This document shows, in pieces, positions 10,396 through 21,088 of a stretch of DNA of 38,165 nucleotides. A program made the translations under genes and the position numbers. The stretch's first letter is position 1. Each line of letters starts with the position of its first letter. A model generated the notes under the pieces. That model made no database searches. It had not been told where the DNA came from and saw nothing but the letters and a program-made list of their open reading frames with translations. Source of the DNA: Pelargonium cotyledonis (Eukaryota; Streptophyta; Magnoliopsida; Geraniales; Geraniaceae); NCBI GenBank assembly GCA_036897625.1, contig JAYMTA010000133.1:1-38165 (forward strand), read 5' to 3'.

Positions 10396-11651
10396 TTGTG
10401 GGAAAAGTATTTTTCCATGTATATTTTCTTACATGTGTTTTTAGATGTATTTGATATATATATATATATATATTTTATATACAGATATGTGTTGAAATTC
10501 TATATTGCAACGATGTAAGGAACTTTAAACGAATATATATTGTGAATCCTACGGCGGAGCGTGAATGATGAAAACGGTTTGGTGCGCAAGGAGTTAAAAT
10601 TAGGTCACAAGAACTATACAACATTCCATGGTTGGCATATATTGCGAATCCTACGCAGCCCACAATGTCGCGACCCACCAAAAGCACTAAATTAAACATT
10701 TCATTTTCTTCACTTCACTGCATACAAATTTATAGTGAGCTAAAACACCATACAATTTTTATAAATTTCTATTTACCAATTTATTCAATTTTTTTTCATA
10801 AAAAAGATAATGGGTACGTCCATGATGACGTGCTATAATTTATGCTTTTAATTTTCCATGCAATCCATAGTGGAATGAACATTGTGTCAATGAGATAGTG
10901 GTGTGGCTTTTTATAATAATTCTCAATTTATTTTATTAACAAAATACAATCTTATGATTAATTTGAGGTTGGAGTGTAAATAGCTTTTTGGGTCGAAAAA
11001 GCAAGACATTGTTGTGGGTCTTGATTAGTGTTAACTAATTTAAAAATGGTTTATGAGATGCGAGGAAAGGGTATTTAAAGAGGGTTGGGATTTTGGAAAA
11101 ATATAGGAAGCACCAAAACAAAGTTGCTCGAAACTCGAAAAGGAGCTCTTCTTCAATTTCTCTCTACAAAGGACACACAAAAATCAAAGAGACCGAGCTT
11201 TGGTTTACTTCTACATTCATCCTCGTAAGCTTCATTCATTACTCTTTTAATTTGCATATACATGCACTCGCTATAACTATGATTAGTTGATGGGTTCGAG
11301 TTCATGTGAGAAGAGCTTGTAATTATATTGTTTGCTCTAACAATCACGTGAATATGCCATTTTCATTGTTTTTATTTAAGCGTCAACAAATTTTTGAACT
11401 CGAGCAGGGCAAGACACCAACAACAACAACAACAATAATAATGATAAAAAAATCTATCAAAAGTGCAGTAACTTATCGTGTCTTGAACTTAAGATTTGAG
11501 TTTATTTAGATCAGTTTAATATAAGTGGGTCAATAACTTTCATCTAAATTATCTTTTCAAAATTACGACCCAAAGAGTTTGCTTTTAAGTGAAAGTTGAG
11601 CAAACGGTTAAATATGTTAATTTTGCATAATTTGAGTGTATATATGCTTTT
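10396..11651. other. Spacer with an AT microsatellite
   Basis: Contains a (AT)n tract at about 10456-10472 and a direct repeat: ATATATTG(T/C)GAATCCTACG occurs near 10534 and again near 10637. No gene structure or element boundary is supported. Confidence 0.5.
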
Positions 11652-11668
11652 AAAGTTGATGCTATAGG

Positions 11669-11866
11669 GAGTTATCTGATTACTTCATTAGAATTGAGTT
11701 TTCATTCGTTAGATGGTCTGCGAATCGAGTTGTTCATGCTTTATTTAGGTCTTCGGATTTTGTGTCAGACATTTCGATGTAGGTAGGTTTAGCGGCCCCA
11801 TATATCATTGTTACCTTATTAGATGATGATCTCAGATTGATTAATAAAATCAGGTTTTCAAAAAAA
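11669..11866 (+). mobile_element. 5'-truncated LINE tail (RNase H end) with 17-bp target duplication
   Basis: Identical copies of AAAGTTGATGCTATAGG lie at 11652-11668 and 11867-11883. The insert ends in a run of A. Its plus-strand translation includes FSFVRWSANRVVHAL, which matches the C-terminal RNase H-like block of plant LINE ORF2 proteins (pattern S-V-R-AN--AH-LA). A stop and a short 3' UTR follow. It is a severely 5'-truncated, otherwise textbook LINE insertion. The intact duplication suggests moderate age. Confidence 0.87.
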
Positions 11867-12227
11867 AAAGTTGATGCTATAGGTATATATGAGAGGTTTG
11901 CATGAACATGGCAGTAAGCTGAGATTCATGTGTTCATGTCATAGCTATTAGCTAGGTTGGTTTCTTCATGCAATTTTAAAGATTCGATTCTACATTTTCA
12001 TTTTGGTTAGTGGTGCTAAAAGGATTTTCATTTGCATTGACACCACATATTCTATGTACACGTGTCCATTCCCTATTCCTCAACCCACCACTCACTGACG
12101 TGTCCATCTCCTGTACGGCGTGGTACCGCTTTCTTTTACGCCACTCAGATCTCACTACTCAACAACTTTTATTACTCTATTTGTTTTTCCTTTTCATTAG
12201 CAACCTAGAAAATTAACGAGAAATGTT

Positions 12228-12542
12228 TAATTTAGTCTATGGACTACCAAAAACCGAAAACGTGTCAGTTTAGTTCATAAGTTATTCGATTATGTCAATT
12301 TAGTATCAATGCTTTTGGAAATCATGTGAAATTAGGATATTCCGTCACATTTATAAATGAAATATGTTCGTTTCTGCTTACGTACGTGTAATATTTCATT
12401 AGACGGAATCTATTCATGGATTTGATTTGACATGATTTTTGAAAACATTTGAATTAAATTGACACTATTGCATATATCGACCTATAGTCTATGACTTAAA
12501 TTGACACGTTTTGTATAATTCATATGCTAATTTGGACATTTA
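12228..12542. mobile_element. Inverted-repeat MITE upstream of the MATE gene
   Basis: The left half (from TTTAATTTAGTCTATGG) and the reverse complement of the right half (from CAAATTAGCATATGAAT) align with gaps for more than 100 bp. They share AAAACGTGTCA, GTCAATTTA and AATCATGT blocks, and meet near the GACGGAATC/GATATTCCGTC centre. No transposase is encoded. The end points and target duplication are unclear, so family assignment (Mutator-like is likely) is open. Confidence 0.6.
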
Positions 12543-12573
12543 CGTTGAAGGATTATTATTTTATTTTGTGATA

Positions 12574-12581
12574 TTTGGCGC
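12574..12581 (+). promoter_or_regulatory. E2F-like site upstream of the MATE leader
   Basis: TTTGGCGC matches the E2F consensus TTTSSCGC and sits just before the predicted leader exon. A single 8-bp match in AT-rich DNA is weak evidence of function. Confidence 0.25.
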
Positions 12582-12599
12582 CAATTCTCCAACTGATCG

Positions 12600-12854
12600 C
12601 CCCGTGAGATTGAAAGAGTTCCCGAACTACTTTTACCTTCCAGTTTCTCGTCAAACAAACAGGTTGTAGATTTTAGCATGACAACACCAACTTACCGGAA
12701 TTCACTTCTCATGGAGTTCTCCAAAAACCCTATCGAAATTAGTCTTGCTTTTAGGCGAACCAGAATTTCAAAGAAATCAGGAAGCCCAAAGCATTGTTCT
12801 TTGCAATCTGTAGCTCCCAGTTCTTTGATCGGACCGCACTCATGTATTCACAAT
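12600..12854 (+). other. Predicted non-coding leader exon of the MATE gene
   Basis: GC-richer than its surroundings and ends in a strong donor, AAT|GTAAGTGC. The first usable acceptor downstream is TGATTCCAG at 14102, opening the exon that holds the MATE start codon, so the leader intron would be 12855-14102 (1248 bp). The 5' limit is a guess. An alternative is that this is the first coding exon of another, unrecognised gene; its translation resembles a basic, serine-rich organelle-targeting peptide, but no in-frame continuation into the MATE coding sequence exists. Confidence 0.5.
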
Positions 12855-14111
12855 GTAAGTGCACTTCAATTTCTACAAATTGAGAAAGAAAGAAAAAACT
12901 CTTTTTTGTTGGTTCTGTGAACTTCAAAATTCCCATTGTGCTCTTTTAGGGTTTCTGATTGATCTGTCAAGCTTATGAGTTGTGACCAGTAACTTTCAGT
13001 TCAAAAAACTAATTTCATTTCATTCCATTGGATTCTACATAACTGATTTTAGCACGCACATTACTGAAGCCGCCGTTGGATTGTCTATATTGTTTGTTAA
13101 ACTAGTAGAATTAGAGGTTTAGGTGGGGATGAAACTGAAGGAATCTGCTTTACCAGAGAGTGCTTAGCAGACATGGACAAGAGTATCTCTCTTAAGTGTG
13201 ATATGTTGCAAGCATTGAGAATTTATTCTTTGTTTGTTTGTATGTTCTTTTATTGATTAGGCTCTTGTAATGGTGTTATCCAGTCTAGGCACACTGAGGG
13301 AGGTTCATTCATATACCTTTCATTCTCTTTCCGGGACAAAATCCTGATTACTCATTCCCCTGGATAAGCCGCTATATGCATTTTGTTTATTCATGGAAAA
13401 AGTTGTTGTGCCTTTTCATTTTGTCTCTACTTGGAAGCAGATAATAAATCAAGAATTCTATTGAACTAGTTTAATGGACCAAAACTTTTAATATGAGAAA
13501 CTTGATTCGATTGCTACTGAGTTCAATTCTATTCTATCACGTTTTAGCCAAACATTTTAACTCATTAGGAATTAAGATATATTGGAATAGAGCAGCCTGA
13601 GCTTCCTTGTTTTAGGAATTAAAAAGTTTAAACCTTTGTCAGGACAAGACATCTGTTTCAAGATATTTTATTTTATTTAATGTAGGTGACCTTCTTAGTA
13701 TTTGTATGACTGCATACATCTTGGTTTTTACATGTAAAGACAATGACTCATTAGACATTGGTGTGCTTACGTTTTACTCGGTAGGTATTTCGTTCTTGAA
13801 CTGGGGAAGGTTGAACTATCACATATTTGTGCCTATATATACAAAGTAACTCAAGCTTCATTCTCACGAAAAATTGCTTTGGATTTTTTATTCCTTTAAC
13901 CACTGCTATGAGATTTGGATTTTGATGTTTTAGCGAAAAAAGGGTTGGTATGATACATAGTTGAACTGTGTTGCTAAGTATAGATAGTCTGATAGATTCG
14001 AAAATCTCATTAGGAATTTTTTTTGAAGTCTTATTTTGCATTTGTTACGCTTTTTAACCTCTCGACTCAATCAATGTGCATAAGTTTCATGCGTGATTCC
14101 AGCAAATGTAA
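12678..14111 (+). other. Upstream ORF in the MATE leader (61 codons, spliced)
   Basis: Starts MTTPTYRN at 12678. It stays open to the donor at 12854 (59 codons, phase 0) and, after the predicted splice to 14103, ends two codons later at TAA 14109-14111, well before the main ATG at 14255. If the leader is spliced as predicted, ribosomes would meet this ORF first. The peptide is serine- and basic-rich. Real translation is not shown. Confidence 0.4.
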
Positions 14112-14254
14112 CTAGAGCATCACGTATTCTGGAAACTATGGGGCCTTAACTTGTGAGGACCAAAATTAATGGTGACACTAAACTTTGGTTGAACCACAGC
14201 ACTCAAAACACTTCTACTTTGGAGCTGTAATTTCATCAAGTTATTTGGCATATC

Positions 14255-17200
14255 ATGGCTGAGAACAGTAATCTGCATCAACAACAGAGCAAGTGGAAGA
14301 TACCAATCTTCATTTTCTTCCGAGATGCAAGGTATATCATAATTAGATGCATTTGCATTTTTCTTCAGGGTATGCATGATACTTAAATGACTGTTAATTT
14401 GGGCTTTAATGATTATATATCCCCATGATACTTAAATGACTGTTAATTTGGGCTTTAATGATTATATATCCCCTCCACCCAAAATAAGTGTCTTGTTTGA
14501 CTTTACGCAGAAATTAAGGATAATATAATTAGTGTTTGGCTTTCCTTCGCATGCCCCCTTGTGTCGTTGATGTAATAATTCAGAACTTCAGATGGTTCCA
14601 ACTTACTTTTCTAAGGGATATTATTGGTAATTCATACATAGTTCACTTACCAAAAGGGAAAGTTGACACTTATTTTGGGACAAACAAATTTAGTGATGAA
14701 GACAGGAATTATATACTTTGTATTTGATGAACACTTCTTGGAATACCGTATGTTGAAATTTTAATGCTAACTGCCCTGATATATATGACTTCGGGCAAAG
14801 ATGGCTAAAAATATAGACTTACGTGTAGAGGAATAAGAAAGGAAATTAGTATTGTGCGTAGCTCCTCTATTTTGCCAGCGGCTTTGCTTCAACGTTTTAA
14901 TGGTACCTTGTTATTTCAGATTTTAATTTTCTAAGATCTAGTGCTTGCTTCTGTAAATGTGATTGCAGACATGTTTTCAAGATGGATGCACTTGGTAAGG
15001 AGATACTACAGATTGCAGTCCCTGCAGCCCTTGCTCTAGCAGCTGACCCCATTGCCTCTCTAATTGACACAGCATTCATTGGTCGTATAGGTATGCTGTT
15101 GTCTCTACATTCTTTTAGTAGGTCTCTGAAATTCTTATTCAAATTTATGTACAAAATGGTTTTCACTTGATGTTAACTACAAAAAAGACTTTTAATTATA
15201 TATACTTTGACGAGCGATGACTACTTGGACACCAACTTTGAAATAGTATCCATATTGTTTCCAATTTATGGCTTTTATTAACCCAGCCACTTTTCTTTTA
15301 AATAAATTGGGATAAATTTACTAGTGTAGAGGATTTTGGGATGGTGATGTTACCCAAACCAAGTGAAGCACTAGCTATCCTTAGAGGAGGGCATCTACTG
15401 TCCCTAGAAAGCAACTTTTTAATACATGATTTCTGCTGCAGCTTTTGCTATATCCCCTTACTCCATACAGGCTTTTATATGGCTATATTTGTCATTTAAC
15501 TGAGGGTATCATCTTGCAGCTTCTGATTTCTCTTTTCTTAAGGAGCAGCTTATTCTATTGAACTTCCTTTCACCACTAGACAATTCTCTCTCCCTATTGT
15601 ACTTTTATTCTTTCATTCAGTTCATGATTAATGCCCCTATTATGGTTCCAAATATCCATGCTCTGGGGTAATAGCTTCTTTAGGACTTTAAAAAAAATTT
15701 CTATTAGTGGGAGGAATTTTCACACTGAACTTGACTTTATTTTGTTCAGGACCGGTGGAACTTGCTGCTGTAGGAGTTTCTATTGCTGTATTCAATCAAG
15801 CTTCAAGAATTACCATATTCCCACTTGTCAGTATTACCACTTCTTTTGTTGCTGAGGATGATACCATAGGTAGAGCTAACAGTGTTACTGCAAAAGTTGA
15901 GGACTTGGAAAGGGCTACAAATGGGGAAATGAAAGAGTTGATCTTGCAAGATGTTGGGAGTGGGGCAGCTACACATGATGAAATGAAAGAGCCAATGCCA
16001 AGAGATGGTACTCTCTCTCCCTCTCTCACTCCCCCTCTCTCTCTCATTCATCTGGGTTAAAATATTGTTTTATTTTTCAGAAAATACATCTCCTTCCAGT
16101 TCTATTGATGGCTTAACAGATAAGTCAAAGCTCATTAAAGAGAAACGTCAAATACCTTCAGCATCAACAGCAATAGTTATGGGTGCAATTCTTGGCCTCA
16201 TACAATCTATATTTCTAATATTTGGGGCAAAAATTCTCTTGGGTCTCATGGGTATAAAATCTGTAAGTGTTTCTCCATTAGCCCTAAGTAGTTTTTTTTT
16301 TCTCTTGCCTTCACGTACCCTTTGCTGATTTTGCTAAATATTTGCCGGTGATAGAAAAATATGAGACAGAACCAGCCGAAATAAAATTGCTGACCTTACA
16401 ACAAAACCAAGCCATATAGCACAACTCATTGGGATAACATGCTAAAATTACTCCTCCCTATATATATATATAATGAAAAAGAGTTTGTAAATTATGTGCT
16501 TCCATTCCTCACCATTATCCATCGATAATCTTGACCATGATGAAACTGGCTAATTAGCTTTATAATGTAAATTGAAACTTACAAAAGTTTAGAAATTTCT
16601 AACACTTTTTTCATCAGCGTGCTTAAATTGTGGGAAAAGTTTTGTTGGATTCTATTCTCTCTTCCAATTGTTTCTCTTGTTGGTGTATTGTGGTCATTTG
16701 CCCGTTGTGCTTAACATTTTTGTGGCATATACCCGTGGAATACACTATATAAATGTTTTTTTATTTAATAGGGTTCCCCTATGCTGACCCCAGCAACAAA
16801 GTATTTAAAATTAAGATCACTCGGTGCTCCTGCTGTGCTCCTCTCTTTGGCCATGCAAGGTGTTTTTCGGGGGTTTAAAGACACAACAACTCCTTTATAT
16901 GCCACTGGTACATGCAGTTTCTTTCTTCTTCTTTTTCTTATTTATTTATTCATTTAATTGTTTCTTGTTCTATTGTATTCTATCATTTATCTTCATTTTT
17001 GCTGAGAAGTACCTCAATAGTTCTTATTTAGTACTAAAGTTTGTTCTAGTTCTTACTTAGAACATTGTACTGGTAAATAAGAATAGTAAATGCCATGGAA
17101 GCAGAAACTATAAAATACAGTGTCAGTATTTAAAATAAATTGATTCCTCATACCAAGCAGATTCACAGAATTGGTAAATGATGCTTGACCAATTTTATTA

Positions 17201-20200
17201 AATACTTGTAAGATCTTTCAGTTGGAGGTCTTGTACTGAAATTATCCCCTGAAACTCCCGTTTTTATTGAACCTTTATTTTAGATAACCCTAAAAGTGCA
17301 GTAGTTGTATAGCTTAACATGGATTTATTTGTTGTTCAGAAAAAAAAAAAAAAAAAAAACTTGGATTGATTTGGAAATTTAGGTAACAGTTGCAAATTTA
17401 TCCTCTAATTAGTATGTGTAAAATCATGACTTTAGGCATATATAAGTGGGTCGTGTTGATTAAAATGTTACAGTTTCAATTTTCACGTTGTAATCAAATG
17501 AGCTGATAAAAAAACGCTGCAATCAAATGACTTTCTTGCTTGATATATCCAAAGACATGTAATATAACTCTTGTTAACTTATTTCCTCAACAGTTGCTGG
17601 AGATGTGACCAACATAATTTTGGATCCTATACTTATCTTTGTCTGCAAATTAGGCGTCAGTGGTGCAGCAATTGCACATGTCATTTCTCAGTGAGTATCT
17701 ATGCAATGGTATCCAGTTTATTTTTCTGCTCTAAAGAATTTAACTAATGTTTGTCAATTGACTTCTGTCCTCTCTAGGTACTTGATTACGGTGATCCTCT
17801 TGTTGAAATTGATGAAACAGGTTAATCTGTTACCTCCAAGTGTTAAGGATTTGCAATTTAGCCGATTTCTTAAAAATGGTAAGGGAAGTGGATACCACTC
17901 AGTAACAGCTTCCTCTGTAATTGAATTTGCTATTATATTTACTTTTGGTAAAATCAGTATGAATAATGATATATGTTGGACGTAATTTGTCAAAGCTAGT
18001 TGTTGATGATCATTTGAGTTGGACAAATTTGGCCATAAGCCACCAACCAGGTTTGGGCCTTAGGTGTTGGTGAAGAGGGTGATAAAGCCCCTCATTGGAC
18101 AAATATAAAATGAATGAGCAAACATACAAGGATGGAAGCCAGACCCTACTAATAAGATTGACATTTTAGTTGGAGAAGCCCAAGTCATTATATGTAACCC
18201 GATTATTAGAATTTAACATAGTATCAAAACTGATTATGTTTCAGGCCTGGACCCACCCGATTGTGCTACCTCCACCTTTTAGTTGTGGTAGCCTAACTCG
18301 TTATATTATATTTATCCTGATTATTAAAATTTAACAGGTGTAAACTATCCCTATTTTTCAATTTATAAGTTTTTGGTTTGTGTTTAGATTGGTTTAGCTT
18401 CCTAACCAGCCAACATATGTTTGGTATTTATAATTTAATTAACAAATATCATTTCAGTTTTTAGATTATCTTTGTTATACTGATACATTACTGCTTAATG
18501 AAACTAATATATACTTTTTGTATAATTTATAATCAAGTTAATTCATTGCATTTTTTCTGCACATATATTGATATTGCACTTGTGCATTCCTGAAACACTA
18601 ATTTTACTTGAACCTGGTTGTGTTTGGTCCAGGCCTACCTTTTTCTGTTCACTTTATAAAAGAGACGGATGTGTCTCTTCATGTTAATGTAATTCAAGTA
18701 TTTTTTTTATTATTATAAATATGGTCATATTAGTAGGTGCAAAATCTTGTATCATTTTCTTTTGGTTATTCATGAACTTTTTTTTTTCTTTGCTTGGATG
18801 CAGGATTCCTGTTGTTAACTAGGGTGATAGCAGTGACATTTTGTGTGACCTTGGCAGCATCCATGGCTGCACGATTGGGCCCTACACCTATGGCTTCTTT
18901 CCAGATATGTTTACAGGTCTGGCTTACATCATCACTTCTGGCTGATGGTTTGGCTGTTGCTGGACAGGTAAGGAACACCTTTTTTCTTGTTTCTAATTCG
19001 GTTTACTCTCAGTGATACTAATTGATAGATCTGTACTTTTCTCACAATTTCAGGCAATTTTAGCTGGTGCATTTGCTGAGAAGGACTATGACAGAGCAAT
19101 AGCTGCTGCATCCCGGGTATTGCAGGTATGCCATAATATAATGGATAGAGTTCCCTCTTTTGTGTCCCAAAAATATACTACATTTGTGTTCATGGCATGA
19201 AGAAATTTCCTGCTTTGAAAGAAAACCAAAGAACGAATAAATATGGCATCTTTTATAGTTAGGAAGAGCCACTAAGCTTGGTTTTCCCTTGTCATTAATT
19301 TTGTATGTCACAAATCATCATCGTAATAGGAGACGTATCCATATGACAATATCATCCTTTCCTGGGATTTGATATTCCTCCACATGATTAGAGCCTCATG
19401 AAAGTTCTGTGGTGCAGATGGGTCTTGTTCTCGGCTTGGGACTTGCACTTTTAGTTGGACTGGGTTTGCAATTTGGATCAGGAATCTTTACAAAAGATGT
19501 AAATGTCCTGCACCTCATAAGCATAGGCCTCCCGGTAAGTTTCATCCCTAAGGAAAAGGCAACAGTAGAATTTTTCTTAGTCATCAGTTTACTGAAATTT
19601 TCTTCATCTATTTTTTCAGTTTGTTGCCGCTACACAACCAATCAATTCGATAGCTTTTGTTTTTGATGGCGTTAACTTTGGAGCATCAGATTTTGCCTAT
19701 TCTGCGTACTCCATGGCAAGTTTATAACCCCTTTCTCAAAACCATAAGTAAAGCCTACAACATGATCTTTTGAACTCCTTTATAATGAATTCTAATAATT
19801 ATTTTTCCACTCTTCAGGTACTTGTGGCCATAGTAAGCATTGGTTCCTTGTTCCTTCTTTCGAAGAGCAATGGTTTTGTTGGAATCTGGGTTGCTTTAAC
19901 CATCTATATGGGGCTCCGTGCCTTCGCTGGTGTTTGGAGGTAAGCTAATACTATATTGGTGCATTGACGTAAAAAAAATCTGGTTCAAGTAACATATGTT
20001 TGTCGAAATAAAATTGACAAAACTACATTAACTTTTCTGCCCATCTTTTTTGACTTCGCATTTTCTGGTTATCAATGCAAAGATGATCCTACATCTTGCA
20101 TAAATCTAAATGCCTTTTTCATGAGCAATTTGTTTCTTTAATGTTCTAGAGTTACTCTAATTTGTCTGTGGATTGGATACATGGTATTGAAATAAAAGTT

Positions 20201-20269
20201 TTCTTCATTTTCAGGATGGGAACTGGAACTGGACCATGGCACTTTCTCAGAGGCAGATTGTTGCCATGA
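14255..20269 (+). CDS. MATE efflux transporter, FRD3/DTX42-type (citrate exporter clade)
   Basis: Spliced CDS of 13 exons: 14255-14331, 14969-15090, 15750-16007, 16081-16262, 16772-16907, 17594-17690, 17778-17878, 18804-18967, 19054-19125, 19418-19534, 19620-19715, 19818-19939, 20215-20269. Total is 1599 nt, 532 residues, with all phases closing. An in-frame stop at 14228-14230 supports the start. Clade features are PIFIFFRDARHVFK then AVPAALALAADPIASLIDTA near the N terminus; a long acidic cytosolic loop after the second membrane segment (about residues 101-178) rather than the short loop of ordinary MATEs; GAPAVLLSLAMQGVFRGFKD; and the C-terminal GTGTGPWHFLR. The expected 12 membrane segments are present. 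Known relatives (Arabidopsis FRD3 and DTX42) export citrate for aluminium tolerance or xylem iron transport; the substrate here is inferred. Intron 3 is only 73 nt and CT-rich; intron 11 is GC-AG. Confidence 0.93.
14375..14472. repeat. 49-bp perfect tandem duplication in MATE intron 1
   Basis: Two identical units, 14375-14423 and 14424-14472, each starting CATGATACTTAAATG. Identity implies a recent event, or an assembly artefact. Confidence 0.93.
14473..14690. mobile_element. Stowaway-like MITE in MATE intron 1
   Basis: Begins CTCCACCCAAAATAAGTGTC and ends with the inverted GACACTTATTTTGGGAC. This is the well-known terminal pattern of plant Tc1/mariner-type (Stowaway-like) MITEs. The ends have drifted, so the TA target duplication cannot be fixed. 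It lies wholly within intron 1 and does not touch the splice sites. Confidence 0.65.
17341..17360 (+). repeat. Poly(A) run in MATE intron 5
   Basis: About 20 consecutive A within intron 5 (16908-17593). It may be the tail of an old retroposon or simple slippage; no target duplication was recognised. Confidence 0.8.
18065..18336 (+). mobile_element. Truncated TRIM-like LTR element in MATE intron 7
   Basis: A 154-bp LTR-like segment (18065-18218) opens TGTTGGTGAAG, contains CCTCATTGGACAAATAT, and ends GATTATTAGAATTTAACA. The next bases, TAGTATCAAAACTGATT, resemble the initiator-tRNA-Met primer site (TGGTATCAGAGC). The same LTR ending recurs at 18318-18336 (GATTATTAAAATTTAACA), implying a second LTR that has lost its front. 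Short LTRs and no coding capacity fit the TRIM class. The element sits in intron 7 (17879-18803) away from the splice sites. Confidence 0.5.
19716..19817 (+). other. GC-AG intron (MATE intron 11)
   Basis: The donor reads ATG|GCAAGTTT and the acceptor TCTTCAG|GTACTT. No GT donor in the area keeps the frame and the conserved SAYSMVLVAIVS junction. GC donors with an otherwise strong match (G|GCAAGT) are the usual minor type in plants. The rest of the gene uses GT-AG. Confidence 0.85.
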
Positions 20270-20590
20270 TGTTCTTAGTTAGCTCTAGGGATTCATAGAA
20301 AACTTAATATATCTGTCTTTTTTTCTTTTTTCTTTTTGCAGAATAGAAAATTTCTGTGTTTTTTGGTTCCTGCATCTGTAACAAAGTTGTTCTCCAGACA
20401 GACTTGTTTATGGGGTTTTTTAGCTTCATTTGTTTTATATTATATGTCTATCTCTGTAGTATGATCCGCAAAGGTCGAATTGTCTGAGTCTGTATTGTTC
20501 TGTAATTCACAAAGAAATGGTTTGATGCACTCCCACACACTTGTTGCACTGCAATTGCTGTTTTTCAATAAATAGATGAAGTTTGTTAAG
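20270..20590 (+). other. 3' UTR of the MATE gene
   Basis: T-rich sequence after the TGA. The likely end is set by the AATAAA at 20567-20572; cleavage is expected about 10-30 bp later. Confidence 0.6.
20567..20572 (+). terminator. Polyadenylation signal of the MATE gene
   Basis: Canonical AATAAA about 300 bp after the stop codon, the only exact hexamer in this 3' flank. Confidence 0.55.
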
Positions 20591-20765
20591 TCGCGTCTCT
20601 TTTAAACTTGACAAAACCCTACCTTGCGAGTGCGCTAACGCCTCACCAGCAGCTGAAGTGAAGGCAAGAGCAAGCAACGGGAATGTCCACCGGAAATGCC
20701 TGGTTAAGACAGGCCTCCGACGAGGCTGACTGCACTTACCTTGTAGAAGCTTCAACATAATGGAT
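20591..20765. other. GC-rich island between convergent 3' ends
   Basis: About 170 bp clearly richer in G and C than the surrounding UTRs. On the minus strand it gives an 83-codon frame (20758-20507) starting MLKLLQGKCSQPRRR. It is not recognised as an exon and has no partner exons. It may be an organelle-derived insertion or part of a longer 3' UTR. Confidence 0.4.
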
Positions 20766-20769
20766 GGTT

Positions 20770-21088
20770 TCTTCCCAACCTAACCTAATATTCCACAAAA
20801 ATAATCTCCAACCTTTTGCTTACAACTACTGTTACTTTCAGTCTCAACAACAGAAGCAAGTCTCCACAGTTTACATATTTTAGAAAACCATGTCCACAAC
20901 ATTACATAATTTACCACTTTCTGGAACATCAAAAAGGATTTGTTTTCTCCATTCCTATGATCTGCACATGTAAACTTCACATTTTTATACATATAAACAA
21001 CCCCATACCCACAACAAAAAACTACACATAATAGTTTACTTTCACTTCCTGAAACCAAACTGATCATATTCAGTTTCTTCTCACTTCA
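20770..21088 (-). other. 3' UTR of the CESA3-like gene
   Basis: Sequence following the stop codon on the minus strand; AT-rich, with no exact AATAAA seen. The 3' limit is estimated, leaving about 200 bp between this gene and the MATE gene, which are tail-to-tail. Confidence 0.45.

Noticed and set aside
12678..12920. N-terminal transit-peptide extension of the MATE protein
   Set aside because: No splice choice keeps the frame into the MATE exons; stops at 14109 and 14228 separate it from the main ATG.
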